Source: UBA6623 sp965238125
Lineage (GTDB): Bacteria > Acidobacteriota > Terriglobia > Bryobacterales > UBA6623
Length of the DNA stretch: 64,000 nucleotides
Reading direction: 5' to 3'
Assembly: GCA_965238125.1 (NCBI GenBank)
Contig: OZ250179.1
Span: forward strand, 1,860,001 to 1,924,000
The position numbers and the translations under genes were made by a program. Of this stretch, positions 17,840 through 25,704 are shown in pieces. The notes beneath the pieces were generated by a model. The model was not told the origin of the DNA and searched no databases. It was given only the letters and a program-made list of their open reading frames with translations. The first letter of the stretch is position 1; each line of letters begins with the position of its first letter.

Positions 17840-19756
17840 CTACGACCGGATCATGCGCATCGCTTCGCGCAGGCCGCCTTCCTGACTCGGTCCGTTTTCT
17901 CCATTCTCGGGAATGGCGTCGCCCTCGCCGGGCGCTAGGAAGAGATTTGATTCGAGGCCGTGCTGTTTGGTGTAGAGATCGTAATATCGTCCCTTGGCCT
18001 CGTAGAGAGAGTCGTGATTACCGCGCTCGGCGATGCGGCCGTCCTCGACCACGAGGATTTGATCGGCCCGCCGAATGGTCGAGAGCCGGTGCGCGATGAC
18101 GAAGGTCGTTCGTCCCTTCATCAAGTGCGCCAAGCCGAATTGAATCATCTCCTCGGATTCGGAATCGAGGCTCGATGTCGCCTCGTCGAGGATGAGGATT
18201 CGGGGTTCGGCTAATATCGCGCGCGCGATTGAAACGCGCTGCCGCTGTCCGCCGGAAAGCTTCACGCCGCGCTCGCCGACGATCGTTTCGTATTGATCTT
18301 CAAAGCGCTCGGTGAATTCATCGACCCGAGCAATGCGGCAAGCGGCCAACATGTCTTCCCGCGTTGCATTGGGATTGCCGAACATCACGTTTTCTTCGAT
18401 GCTTCCGTCGAATAGGAAGTTCTCTTGGAGCACGACGCCGAGCTGGGTTCGGTAGTCTTCGAGACGCGCGGTCGACAGATCGACGCCGTCGACCGTTACC
18501 TTCCCCGACCCCGGTTTGTGAAACGCCGAGATCAGGCCGATGATGGTCGATTTGCCCGAGCCCGACGGGCCGACCAAAGCCGTCACCGTTCCCGGCGCGA
18601 CGTCAAAGGAGACCTCGTCGAGAACCGGCTTGCCCTCTTCGTAGGCGAACGAGACGTTCTCGAATCGGACGTCGCCGCGAATCGGCCCGAGAGCTTCCGT
18701 GCGTTCGGGGTCGTCGTCTTCGCGGCGTTGGTTCAAGACTTCGCGAGTGCGCTCGAGACCGGCGAAGGCCTCGGTGACCTGCGTGCCGATATTGACCATT
18801 TGAAACAACGGCGCGACGAGGAAGGCGATAAAAGCCGTGAACATCATCAGGTCGCCCAAGGTCAAAACGCCGGCCGCGATTTGCCGGGCGCCCATGTACA
18901 TGACCAAGGCTCCGACGATCCCGAGCAACATCGTCGCGGAAAGGCTCAGCAGGGCGGTTCCCGTCAAGGTCTTCAAGACGTTATCGAGCAAGCGCTGTAC
19001 GCCCTTGGAGAAGACTTGGGCCTCGCGTTCCTCGGCGTGATAGCCCTTGACGACCCTGACGCCGGAGAGCGATTCCGACAAGCGTCCGGTTACGTCGGAT
19101 CGAATTTGCCCGCGCTCGCGAAAGATCGGACGCAGAACCGTGAACGCTTTCTGAAGAATGAAAACAAAAACGAGCACAACAACCATGGCCACGCCGGTGA
19201 GAGTGGGACTGATGGTGACCAAGACGACGAGTGCGACGACGGCGCTCAGAATCCCGCCGACCAAGCCGACCAGGCCGGTGCCGACGAGGTTGCGGACGCC
19301 CTCGACGTCGCTCATGATGCGCGACACGAGCGCGCCTGTCTTGTTGGCGTCGTAGTAGGCCACCGGAAGACGTCCGACATGGCTCTGCACCTTTCGGCGC
19401 AGCTCGGCGATCAAGCGCTGTCCGGATTTCGAGAGTAAGTGGGTTAAGCCGTAGTCGGTGGCGCCCTGAATCATGGTGGCGGCGAGCACCGCCAGGATGA
19501 GCGGACCGAGCAAGTCGAATTGATCGGCGCCAATGATGTCGTCGATTAGGTATTTCGTCGAGGTGGGCAGCACCAGACCCGCCGCCCGGTTGATCGCAAT
19601 CAAAGCGAACCCGAGCGCGAGAAGGCGCTTGCGGGACGCGATGAGCGCGCGTACTTCGGGCCAGACGGCCTTCAGGCTCCGCGACTCTTTTGAGGTGCCG
19701 GGGGTATCGCCTCGGTTCGGCCGACCGCGTCCGGATCTTTCGGCATGAGGAAGCAT
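17840..19756 (-). CDS. ABC exporter, fused permease-ATPase (MsbA-like)
   Basis: A 638-residue half-transporter of the ABCB/MsbA type. The membrane domain spans residues ~40-330 with six hydrophobic segments. The nucleotide-binding domain (~360-600) has Walker A GPSGSGKST, Q-loop VVLQENFLFDG, signature LSGGQRQRVSIARAILAEP, Walker B RILILDEATSSLDSE and H-loop VIAHRLST. The N-terminal ~30 residues and ~30-residue C-terminal tail are hydrophilic extensions. It would form a homodimer in the inner membrane that exports lipids, drugs or peptides. It stands apart from the exopolysaccharide genes, so the substrate is open. Confidence 0.92.
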   Translation of the reverse strand: MLPHAERSGRGRPNRGDTPGTSKESRSLKAVWPEVRALIASRKRLLALGFALIAINRAAGLVLPTSTKYLIDDIIGADQFDLLGPLILAVLAATMIQGATDYGLTHLLSKSGQRLIAELRRKVQSHVGRLPVAYYDANKTGALVSRIMSDVEGVRNLVGTGLVGLVGGILSAVVALVVLVTISPTLTGVAMVVVLVFVFILQKAFTVLRPIFRERGQIRSDVTGRLSESLSGVRVVKGYHAEEREAQVFSKGVQRLLDNVLKTLTGTALLSLSATMLLGIVGALVMYMGARQIAAGVLTLGDLMMFTAFIAFLVAPLFQMVNIGTQVTEAFAGLERTREVLNQRREDDDPERTEALGPIRGDVRFENVSFAYEEGKPVLDEVSFDVAPGTVTALVGPSGSGKSTIIGLISAFHKPGSGKVTVDGVDLSTARLEDYRTQLGVVLQENFLFDGSIEENVMFGNPNATREDMLAACRIARVDEFTERFEDQYETIVGERGVKLSGGQRQRVSIARAILAEPRILILDEATSSLDSESEEMIQFGLAHLMKGRTTFVIAHRLSTIRRADQILVVEDGRIAERGNHDSLYEAKGRYYDLYTKQHGLESNLFLAPGEGDAIPENGENGPSQEGGLREAMRMIRS

Positions 19757-19892
19757 GCCGCTCTCATCGTAGTGGATGGTGTCTCGAGAGTGGCTCGGTT
19801 GCGGTGTTTGTAAAGGGCTGTGGAGCCTTGTACCGCCCCCGGGGGAAGGCTCAGTTGATAGGCTGAATCCATGGATGCGGACGACCCCCCGC

Positions 19893-20216
19893 TTACTGCG
19901 CGACCGACTTCGGCGTCGGCACGATGCGGGTGACTTGCACGGCCGAGCGGTCGATCAGATCGGGAATTAGCGGGCCGATCGTTTCTTTCCACTCATCGCT
20001 TTCGTAGACGGCTTTGTAGAGCTGCTCGCGCTGCTCCTCGCTCTCAAAACGCCGCATCCATATATAGACACTGTCGTCTTCCTCGCCGCGATAGCTTCCG
20101 GTGACAACCATGCCTTTCGAGATTTGGAAGGGGAGAATTGTCCCTTCCATGAACTGAATCCATTCGTCCATCTTGCCGGGGCGGATTTTGTATTGTCTGA
20201 GTTCGTAAAAAGCCAA
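19893..20216 (-). CDS. NIPSNAP family protein
   Basis: A 107-residue ferredoxin-like-fold protein of the NIPSNAP family. It starts with the usual MAFYELRQYKIRPGKMDEWIQ and has VYIWMRRFESEEQREQLYKAVYES, the conserved helix-strand core. Molecular function is unknown; these small alpha-beta-barrel proteins are dimers and often sit near hydrolases. It lies 58 bases downstream of the M20 peptidase gene on the same strand and could be co-transcribed with it. Confidence 0.88.
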   Translation of the reverse strand: MAFYELRQYKIRPGKMDEWIQFMEGTILPFQISKGMVVTGSYRGEEDDSVYIWMRRFESEEQREQLYKAVYESDEWKETIGPLIPDLIDRSAVQVTRIVPTPKSVAQ

Positions 20217-20274
20217 GATGAATTCTCCTCTTTCTGTCGCGGGCGAGTTCGGCGCGAGCTTCCCGAGCCGTCGC

Positions 20275-21666
20275 CTACTCTTGCGCCGCTACTTCGAGAA
20301 CGGCGTGCCACAGAAACTGCACCAGTTTCGTCAGGGCCTCTTCCGATATCCGTTCATCGTCGCCGTGCGGGCCGCGGCCGGCAGCGAAATCATCGGGGTT
20401 GCGGATGGGGCCGAACCCGTAGGCTTGAATCCCCTTCGAGCGGATTTGCGCCATATCCGTCGCCCCGGTCAGCATCAGGGGTAACGTGATCGCTCCGGGG
20501 AAAAGTTGCTTCGTGACTTTTTCAAGGGCGTGGAACATCTCGTTGTCCATGCGCGAGGGTTCGGCGGGCGGACGGGTTTGCGGGTAGGGGACCAGTTCAA
20601 TGTCGGGATCGTTCACAACGCCGAGCAGATCGGCGTAAAACTCGTCGATCTTCTCGTTGGGCAGCGCCCGGATGTCCAACCCGGCTTCGGCTTGCGACGG
20701 GATTACGTTGATGCGAAATCCGCCTTGGAGCATGGTCGGCACCACCGACGTTCGCAGCATTGAATTGTGAAACGGCTCGTGCTCGACCAGGTAGCGCTCG
20801 ATTTGACGCTGCCGTTTCGGGTCGACGAGCTGCTTGTAGCGGGTGGCGGCATCGGGCGCGCTGAGTCCCGCCAAGCGCTCGAAATATTCACGGGTCGTGT
20901 CGTTGAGCCGCATCGGCGGCTGCCATGCCGCGACTTTGGCGATAGCCGTCGAGAGGCGTGCCACGGCGTTGTCTTGGCGCGGAATCGATCCGTGTCCGGC
21001 GGTGCCGCGAGCGATGAGCCGAGCGCGGGCGGGCACTTTTTCCGTGGTGGCGATCGAGACGTATTGCACGCGCCCGTCTTTTGTCGAGACGAAGCCGCCT
21101 TCCGCGAGGCAGTACTCGGCTTCGATTTCCTCCCAGTGCTCGGCCACCATGAAGTCGATGCCGACATGCGGGGTGGCTTCTTCGCCGGATTCCGCCAGGA
21201 AAATCACGTCGCGTGCCAGCGGGACGTTTAGGCGCTTGAGCAGCAACATGAGCATCAGGCCGGCGGTTACGTTGTCCTTGTCGTCGAGGCTGCCGCGGCC
21301 GTAGATGTAGCCGTCTTTGCGCACCGCGGCGAAGGGATCGACGCTCCAGCGCTCTTTTTGGGCGCCGACAACGTCGGTGTGGCCCATGATCAGCAGCGGT
21401 CGTTTTGATCCGTCGCCCTTCAGACGGGCGACGAGATTGGCGCGGTCGGGTTCGAGGGCGAACAGCTTGGAGTCGATGCCTTCGGCGGCGAGGATGTTTT
21501 GGAGATACTTCGCTGCTTCGGTTTCATTGCCTGGTGGTTTTGAGCAGGGCGATGAAATGCTCGATGGTCTCGGCGGCGACTTGGTCCCAGTCGACCTGTT
21601 GGGCCGGCAGTCCAGTCCGGGAAGAGTCAAACCGGCAAGGATCAGAGCAAGCAAAGCGATACGCAT
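20275..21666 (-). CDS. Secreted M20 metallopeptidase (compensated frameshifts near N-terminus)
   Basis: A 463-codon M20/M25/M40 di-zinc peptidase with a signal peptide (MRIALLALILAGLTLPG). Metal and catalytic elements are visible: MGHTDVV (His, Asp), YGRGSLDDKDN (bridging Asp), FLAESGEEATP (general base and ligand Glu), and a C-terminal metal region near LTGATDMAQ. Residues ~18-46 are nonsense in this frame, while another frame encodes the expected LPAQQVDWDQVAAETIEHFI. A 5-base tandem copy (GGACTGGACT, near 21604) shifts the frame. A deletion in the stretch normally reading DTTNPPGNETEAAK (near 21537) restores it. The mature active-site core is intact, so the enzyme might still fold. It is probably periplasmic. 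Confidence 0.85.
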   Translation of the reverse strand: MRIALLALILAGLTLPGLDCRPNRSTGTKSPPRPSSISSPCSKPPGNETEAAKYLQNILAAEGIDSKLFALEPDRANLVARLKGDGSKRPLLIMGHTDVVGAQKERWSVDPFAAVRKDGYIYGRGSLDDKDNVTAGLMLMLLLKRLNVPLARDVIFLAESGEEATPHVGIDFMVAEHWEEIEAEYCLAEGGFVSTKDGRVQYVSIATTEKVPARARLIARGTAGHGSIPRQDNAVARLSTAIAKVAAWQPPMRLNDTTREYFERLAGLSAPDAATRYKQLVDPKRQRQIERYLVEHEPFHNSMLRTSVVPTMLQGGFRINVIPSQAEAGLDIRALPNEKIDEFYADLLGVVNDPDIELVPYPQTRPPAEPSRMDNEMFHALEKVTKQLFPGAITLPLMLTGATDMAQIRSKGIQAYGFGPIRNPDDFAAGRGPHGDDERISEEALTKLVQFLWHAVLEVAAQE

Positions 21667-22090
21667 CCTGTTCTCCTCGATAAAAACGCCTTGATCCCCA
21701 ATTCATGACTCCGAATCAGAGCCCCGAGTGCAAGCGACGGGCCAAGGGCGGCCAACCGCCGCGCTCTCGAACCGCGTCTGCCCGAACCGTCGCGCATTTC
21801 GACACAGCCCTGGGTCTACTCGAACCGCCGCGGCCCCGGCCCGTCGCTTGCGCTCAGGGCTCTGATTCGTGTCGCGCGACCTCATCTCATACCGCTTCCT
21901 TACGGTCGCGGCTCGGTTTGAGGTTTTGGCGCCGGACGGGCAAAGAATGAACGATAGCAGAATGCCGCCAGGCTTGGCGATTTGCACGCCCGCTCGTTCG
22001 GATAAAACACCCGGCTCCATGTCACCATTCCGGCTCCAACCGCGTATTCTCTTGTAGAGGCCCTCGGCTTTCCTCTTGCCGAGAAGTTAT
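21667..22090. repeat. Gene-free divergent gap with a long inverted repeat
   Basis: 21713-21743 (GAATCAGAGCCCCGAGTGCA, then AGCGACGGGCC) is the near-exact inverse of 21838-21869 (GGCCCGTCGCTTGCGC, then AGGGCTCTGATTC), separated by ~95 bases. At 21893-21920 the unit ACCGCTTCCTTACGGTCGCG appears; it recurs at 25630. A related unit, GGCCCGTCGCTTGCGCTCTG, lies at 23323. No gene is seen. The gap contains the promoters of the M20 and BsuPI-domain genes. Confidence 0.6.
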
Positions 22091-23134
22091 ATGCTCGTTT
22101 CCGACTATCGCGCCTTTCTGCTTGCCTTGGCGCCCTTGTTCCTCGGGGTTCCCGACGCCGACGGGCAGTGGCCCGTGCGCAGCCGCACGGTGCAATTGGC
22201 GGAAACCCCGGTCTACTTTCCGCTCGCGGTCGGCAATTCCTGGCTCTATGAAATCGAAGGACGGGCGGCCGGCGGATTGGTGCGCGTCGCCGTGACCGAG
22301 CAAGTCGAACTCGGCGGCGTGAGCTACTACCGGCTGGAGGGCTACACCCCGAGCCCGGCCCTGGTCCGATGGACGCCCCAAGGACGGCTCGTCCAGTATC
22401 GAGGCGACACCGGCAACGACCATCTTTGGTACGACTTCGCCGCCGAGGAGGGTGGGATTTGGGATTCGGAGCTGCCGATTGATTGCATTGGTACGGCGAC
22501 ACTCGCATCCCGCGACACGAAAGCCGATGTACCGGCCGGGAGTTTTGAACCGGCGCTCTCGATCCGCTACGGCTCGACGATTTGCTCCGACGCCGGTATC
22601 GAGGAAGAAGTCTTCGCCGCGGGTGTTGGGTTATTGCGACGCACTGAGATCACGATTGCCGGGCCGCGATCCCTGGTGCTGGTCGAGGCCCGTGTCGGCG
22701 GCGCGGTTATCTCGGCCGCGGAGGTGGCATTCAGCCTGTCGATCGATCGGCCGGTCTACGTGCCCGACCTGTTTCCGCCAGTGGACCCGGAACGCGCCAT
22801 TCCCGTACTGCGTGCCCGTCTGACCATCCGCAACTCGACGACGGTGCCGCTGGTGCTGCATTTCCCCAGCGGTCAACGTTTCGATCTGGTGATCCGCAAT
22901 ACAAACCGCGAGGAAGTGTTTCGGTGGTCGGCGAATAAGCTGTTTGCGCAGGTGCTGGGGACGATCGAGTTGAGCCCGGGCCGCCGCGGCTTCGCCGCCG
23001 AGGCGCCGCTCGGGGCCGGCAAGAATCAGCCACTGCCCCCGGGAACGTATGTTGCCGACGCCTGGCTGACAACGGAAGGCGTGCAAGCTTACCGCGCCTC
23101 GGTGCCTTTCGAAATCACCGAGCCCATTTTCTGA
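22091..23134 (+). CDS. Secreted protein with C-terminal BsuPI domain
   Basis: A 347-residue protein with a signal peptide (FLLALAPLFLGVPDADG). The first ~200 residues begin FPLAVGNSWLYEIEG, a start shared by many uncharacterised secreted bacterial proteins. Residues ~235-340 look like the BsuPI (intracellular proteinase inhibitor) beta-sandwich: LTIRNSTTVPLVLHFPSGQR, FDLVIRN, EEVFRWS, and a final PPGTYVADAWLT. The ATG at 22091 has GAGAAG five to ten bases upstream and places the signal peptide correctly. Whether it inhibits a protease is unknown. It faces the secreted M20 peptidase gene across a divergent promoter region. Confidence 0.7.
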   Translation: MLVSDYRAFLLALAPLFLGVPDADGQWPVRSRTVQLAETPVYFPLAVGNSWLYEIEGRAAGGLVRVAVTEQVELGGVSYYRLEGYTPSPALVRWTPQGRLVQYRGDTGNDHLWYDFAAEEGGIWDSELPIDCIGTATLASRDTKADVPAGSFEPALSIRYGSTICSDAGIEEEVFAAGVGLLRRTEITIAGPRSLVLVEARVGGAVISAAEVAFSLSIDRPVYVPDLFPPVDPERAIPVLRARLTIRNSTTVPLVLHFPSGQRFDLVIRNTNREEVFRWSANKLFAQVLGTIELSPGRRGFAAEAPLGAGKNQPLPPGTYVADAWLTTEGVQAYRASVPFEITEPIF

Positions 23135-23383
23135 GCAACGACGATCCGCCGCCCCAAAAATGGATCCCGACGTCCGTTCTTATTTCCATCAGTCAGCGGG
23201 ATTCAGAATACCGCCGTGAAGAATGCGGTCTTGTGATGTGGAGTTCAAGTTGGGTTGAACGGGTGTTTCCGCGCCGTGTCAGGAGGGACGGGGTGCCGGA
23301 GCGCGTGGCGGTTGACTGCCCCTAGGCCCGTCGCTTGCGCTCTGGGCGTTGAATCTATGCGGCGCGGACGGGCTCTCGAAAAG
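23135..23383. repeat. Convergent gap with module A copy 4
   Basis: Module A lies at 23185-23222 (CAGCGGGATTCAGAATACCG, then CCGTGAAGAATG). A GGCCCGTCGCTTGCGCTCTG unit at 23323 is shared with 21838. No coding frame is seen between the convergent BsuPI-domain gene and rpmA. Confidence 0.55.
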
Positions 23384-23647
23384 TTACGCCGCGCCGTCGG
23401 TCCGCACGGAAATGACACGGCCCAGCCGACCGCGATCCGCGAATTCGACAATGCCGCTGACCTTGGCGTAGAGGGTGTCGTCCTTGCCTCTGCCGACATT
23501 GTTGCCGGGCTTGAAGCGGGTACCCCGTTGGCGGACGAGAATGGAGCCGCCAGTGACCAATTGCCCCGCGAAACGCTTCACGCCGAGTCGTTGCGCGTTC
23601 GAGTCGCGTCCGTTGCGGGAACTGCCTAGACCCTTCTTATGTGCCAT
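23384..23647 (-). CDS. rpmA: 50S ribosomal protein L27
   Basis: An 87-residue L27, the large-subunit protein whose N-terminus reaches the peptidyl-transferase centre. It starts MAHKKGLGSSRNGRDSNAQR, the short form without the cleaved Firmicutes extension. GGSILVRQRGTRFKPGNNVG and DDTLYAKVSG are fully conserved. It follows rplU with a 48-base gap in the standard rplU-rpmA order. The usual third gene, obg/cgtA, is not next to it. Confidence 0.98.
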   Translation of the reverse strand: MAHKKGLGSSRNGRDSNAQRLGVKRFAGQLVTGGSILVRQRGTRFKPGNNVGRGKDDTLYAKVSGIVEFADRGRLGRVISVRTDGAA

Positions 23648-23695
23648 GACTGAGAATCCTTTTCACTGAGCGCCTTGTGGGCGCCGCAATCGATG

Positions 23696-24007
23696 CTAAA
23701 CGACGATGTCGTTGATCTTGACGCGGGTGTAGTCCTGCCGGTGCCCGGTGCGGCGCCGGTAGTGTTTACGGCGCTTGAATTTGAACACGATGATCTTCTT
23801 GCCGCGCTGTCGGCCCTCGATGGTGGCCGTGACCTTGGCGGATTTGAGGTCGTCGCCGGTCAGCAGAGTCCCGTCGTCTTTAGAGACCGCGACGATGTTG
23901 TCGAATTCCACATCGGCGCCGTCATCGCCTCGCAGCAACTCCACCAGAAGCTCATCGCCGGGAGAGACCGGGTACTGCTTTCCGCCGGTTTCAATAATTG
24001 CATACAT
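23696..24007 (-). CDS. rplU: 50S ribosomal protein L21
   Basis: A 103-residue L21 starting MYAIIETGGKQYPVSPGDEL, which fixes the start at 24007 and excludes a 13-residue extension. The C-terminus has the conserved KFKRRKHYRRRTGHRQDYT, the L21 signature that contacts 23S rRNA. It is first gene of rplU-rpmA, read from the promoter at 24045-24074. The short leader carries a strong hairpin and no clear Shine-Dalgarno sequence. Confidence 0.98.
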   Translation of the reverse strand: MYAIIETGGKQYPVSPGDELLVELLRGDDGADVEFDNIVAVSKDDGTLLTGDDLKSAKVTATIEGRQRGKKIIVFKFKRRKHYRRRTGHRQDYTRVKINDIVV

Positions 24008-24017
24008 AACAAACCAC

Positions 24018-24041
24018 TTCGGGGGCGATCCCCGGCGAAGA
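24018..24041 (-). promoter_or_regulatory. Hairpin in the rplU mRNA leader
   Basis: Read leftward the leader is CTTCGCCGGGGATCGCCCCC followed by GAAG: outer arms CTTCG/CGAAG, inner arms GGGG/CCCC around ATCG. It fills most of the predicted ~30-base untranslated leader and ends ten bases before the start codon. Ribosomal protein operons are often autoregulated through such leaders. That role is an inference here. Confidence 0.5.
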
Positions 24042-24044
24042 TTC

Positions 24045-24074
24045 ATTATAGGAAGAGGTTTACCGCCCGGTCAA
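24045..24074 (-). promoter_or_regulatory. sigma70-type promoter of rplU-rpmA
   Basis: On the minus strand TTGACC (24069-24074) is followed after 18 bases by a perfect TATAAT (24045-24050). This puts transcription start near 24037 and leaves a leader of about 30 bases before the rplU ATG at 24007. Confidence 0.75.
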
Positions 24075-24260
24075 ACGCGGGGCTTGTGGAAGAGTCCGTT
24101 TCTATGAATCCGCGGATTCATCATACCGCCATGAAAATCGGTGGCGAAGCGCCGAAGGGTCGGGCGAGGGGTTCCCGCCGCTGCTTCGCGGCTCACGGTT
24201 GGTCGCGATCTTGCCGGGCTTAACGTAATCGCCTGCCGGGAGCGGCCCCGCGGCTCCCGG
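24075..24260. repeat. Module A copy 5 and a module B fragment
   Basis: 24098-24140 holds the cleanest module A palindrome, TATGAATCCGCGGATTCAT, then CATACCGCCATGAAAATCGG. A short module B fragment (CCGCTGCTTCGCGGCTCACG) follows at 24178. It lies between the rplU promoter and the end of the exopolysaccharide locus, so it may also mark the end of that long transcript. Confidence 0.6.
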
Positions 24261-25496
24261 TTACCCGGCTGAGGATGCCCGGGCGGCGCGGTTCGTCTCG
24301 GCAGCGGCGGATACGGCGGTGCGCTTTCGTGCCAGGGCGACACGATAGATGTCCATGAGTCGGACGTAATTTGGGTCGGCGCGATATTTCGTTTCAAACT
24401 CGATGCGGGCCTGGCGGCCCTTTTGATGCAGTTCGGCCTCCGAGGACCAAGCCCGTTCAACCGTGCGGGCCATGTCGTCCGGGTCGCCGGGAGAAAAATG
24501 GAGACCGGTTCGTCCGTTGTCGACGATCTCGCTGTTGACCCCGAACCGGCTGGTCAGCACCGGCACGCCCATCGAAAAAGCTTCCAGGGCCACCAAGCCG
24601 AACGTTTCGTAGTAACCCTGTGAGGGCCAGACGAGAAAACGCGCGTTTCTCATCAGCCCGCGCAACTCGTTCTTCGAGAGGCGATCGACCATTTCCACGT
24701 TACAGGCCGGGTTCGCGGTGATCCATTCCCGGAGGTGCGGCAATAGGGGACCTTCGCCTCGTATCTTCAGTGGAATATGTTCTAATTTCCGCCAAGATTC
24801 GAGTAACACTTTTAGTCCTTTTTCTTCGTTGAGACGGCCGACGAAGAGGGCGTACTCGCGTGTGCTTACCTGCAAGGGAGGCGGCTCGGGGTGGAGGAAA
24901 TGCGGTTTGACCAAGAGCCGGTCGGCCGGGAGCCCCGCTTCGATGAACTTGCGCCGGTAGAAGTCGGTGAAGACGATATAGGCGTCGACCTTCGTTTGCC
25001 AAGTTTTGAGGGCCCGGTGGATGGAGAGCATCGAGGCCACGGCTGCGGTCTGCAGGCGCGAGTCGCGATAACAGCCACGCACGACGCCGGGCCAGGCGAA
25101 GTTCTTGCCGACGCACCGCTCGCAGATCTGATTATTTCGTGACAGACACGCAGCCGGGCACATCAGTCTGGGGTTGTGCAGCGATTGAACAACGGGTACG
25201 CGCTCTTTCTCACAGGCGAAATAGATCGAAGGAGAGATCAGCGGAAAAGTGTTGTGACAGTGGACGATATCGGGGCGAAACTCCCGCAGGCGGTCTCGCA
25301 CTTTGCGGTACGACGACCAGGACCAGACCGATTCGAGTCCGGCTTGGAGGGCGACGAGGCCGCGGATGCGGCGATTGTCTTCGAGATAGGTTTTCACGTC
25401 GTGGCCTTTACGGCGCAGAAGGGCTGTTTCGGCGGCGGCGACCTCGTCTTCGCCTCCGGGGAGCCGGTAGCGGTTGTGGACGACTAGGATTTTCAT
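24261..25496 (-). CDS. Glycosyltransferase family 4, last gene of EPS locus
   Basis: A 411-residue retaining GT4 enzyme that adds a sugar from a nucleotide donor to the growing repeat unit on the inner leaflet. The N-terminal Rossmann domain starts MKILVVHNRYRLPGGEDEV, with DIVHCHNTFPLISP. A cysteine-rich loop (MCPAACLSRNNQICERC) is typical of this subgroup. The donor domain has YALFVGRLNEEKGLK and the E-x7-E motif in YYETFGLVALEAFSMG. The ATG at 25496 is chosen over a 31-residue upstream extension rich in Pro/Arg that does not fit the family. It is the promoter-distal gene of the leftward locus. The sugar specificity is unknown. Confidence 0.9.
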   Translation of the reverse strand: MKILVVHNRYRLPGGEDEVAAAETALLRRKGHDVKTYLEDNRRIRGLVALQAGLESVWSWSSYRKVRDRLREFRPDIVHCHNTFPLISPSIYFACEKERVPVVQSLHNPRLMCPAACLSRNNQICERCVGKNFAWPGVVRGCYRDSRLQTAAVASMLSIHRALKTWQTKVDAYIVFTDFYRRKFIEAGLPADRLLVKPHFLHPEPPPLQVSTREYALFVGRLNEEKGLKVLLESWRKLEHIPLKIRGEGPLLPHLREWITANPACNVEMVDRLSKNELRGLMRNARFLVWPSQGYYETFGLVALEAFSMGVPVLTSRFGVNSEIVDNGRTGLHFSPGDPDDMARTVERAWSSEAELHQKGRQARIEFETKYRADPNYVRLMDIYRVALARKRTAVSAAAETNRAARASSAG

Positions 25497-25704
25497 TGTG
25501 AGGTGAGGGGGAGGGCCTGGCGGTGGGCTCACTGTGGTTCGCCTCGGGGCTTTTGGACACGCGGCGGCGGAGGCCCGCGTTTCGGGCATTGCGCTTCCGC
25601 CACTTTGCTTCGAGCCGAAGGGCTTCGTCGGATACCGCTTCCTTACGGTCGCGGCTCGGTTTGGGTTGTCGCGGCTCGCTTTGGGTTGTCGCGGTTGGAC
25701 TGGG
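25497..25704. repeat. Repeats between GT4 and WecG genes
   Basis: Contains ACCGCTTCCTTACGGTCGCG (25630-25650), shared with 21893. Three tandem-like units of GGCTCGGTTTGGGTTGTCGC / GGCTCGCTTTGGGTTGTCGC follow (25655-25695). No gene is seen. Confidence 0.55.

Noticed and set aside
18425..19438. A 337-codon rightward frame opposite the ABC exporter
   Set aside because: Shadow frame rich in Asp/Arg/Gln; the leftward ABC motifs are unmistakable.
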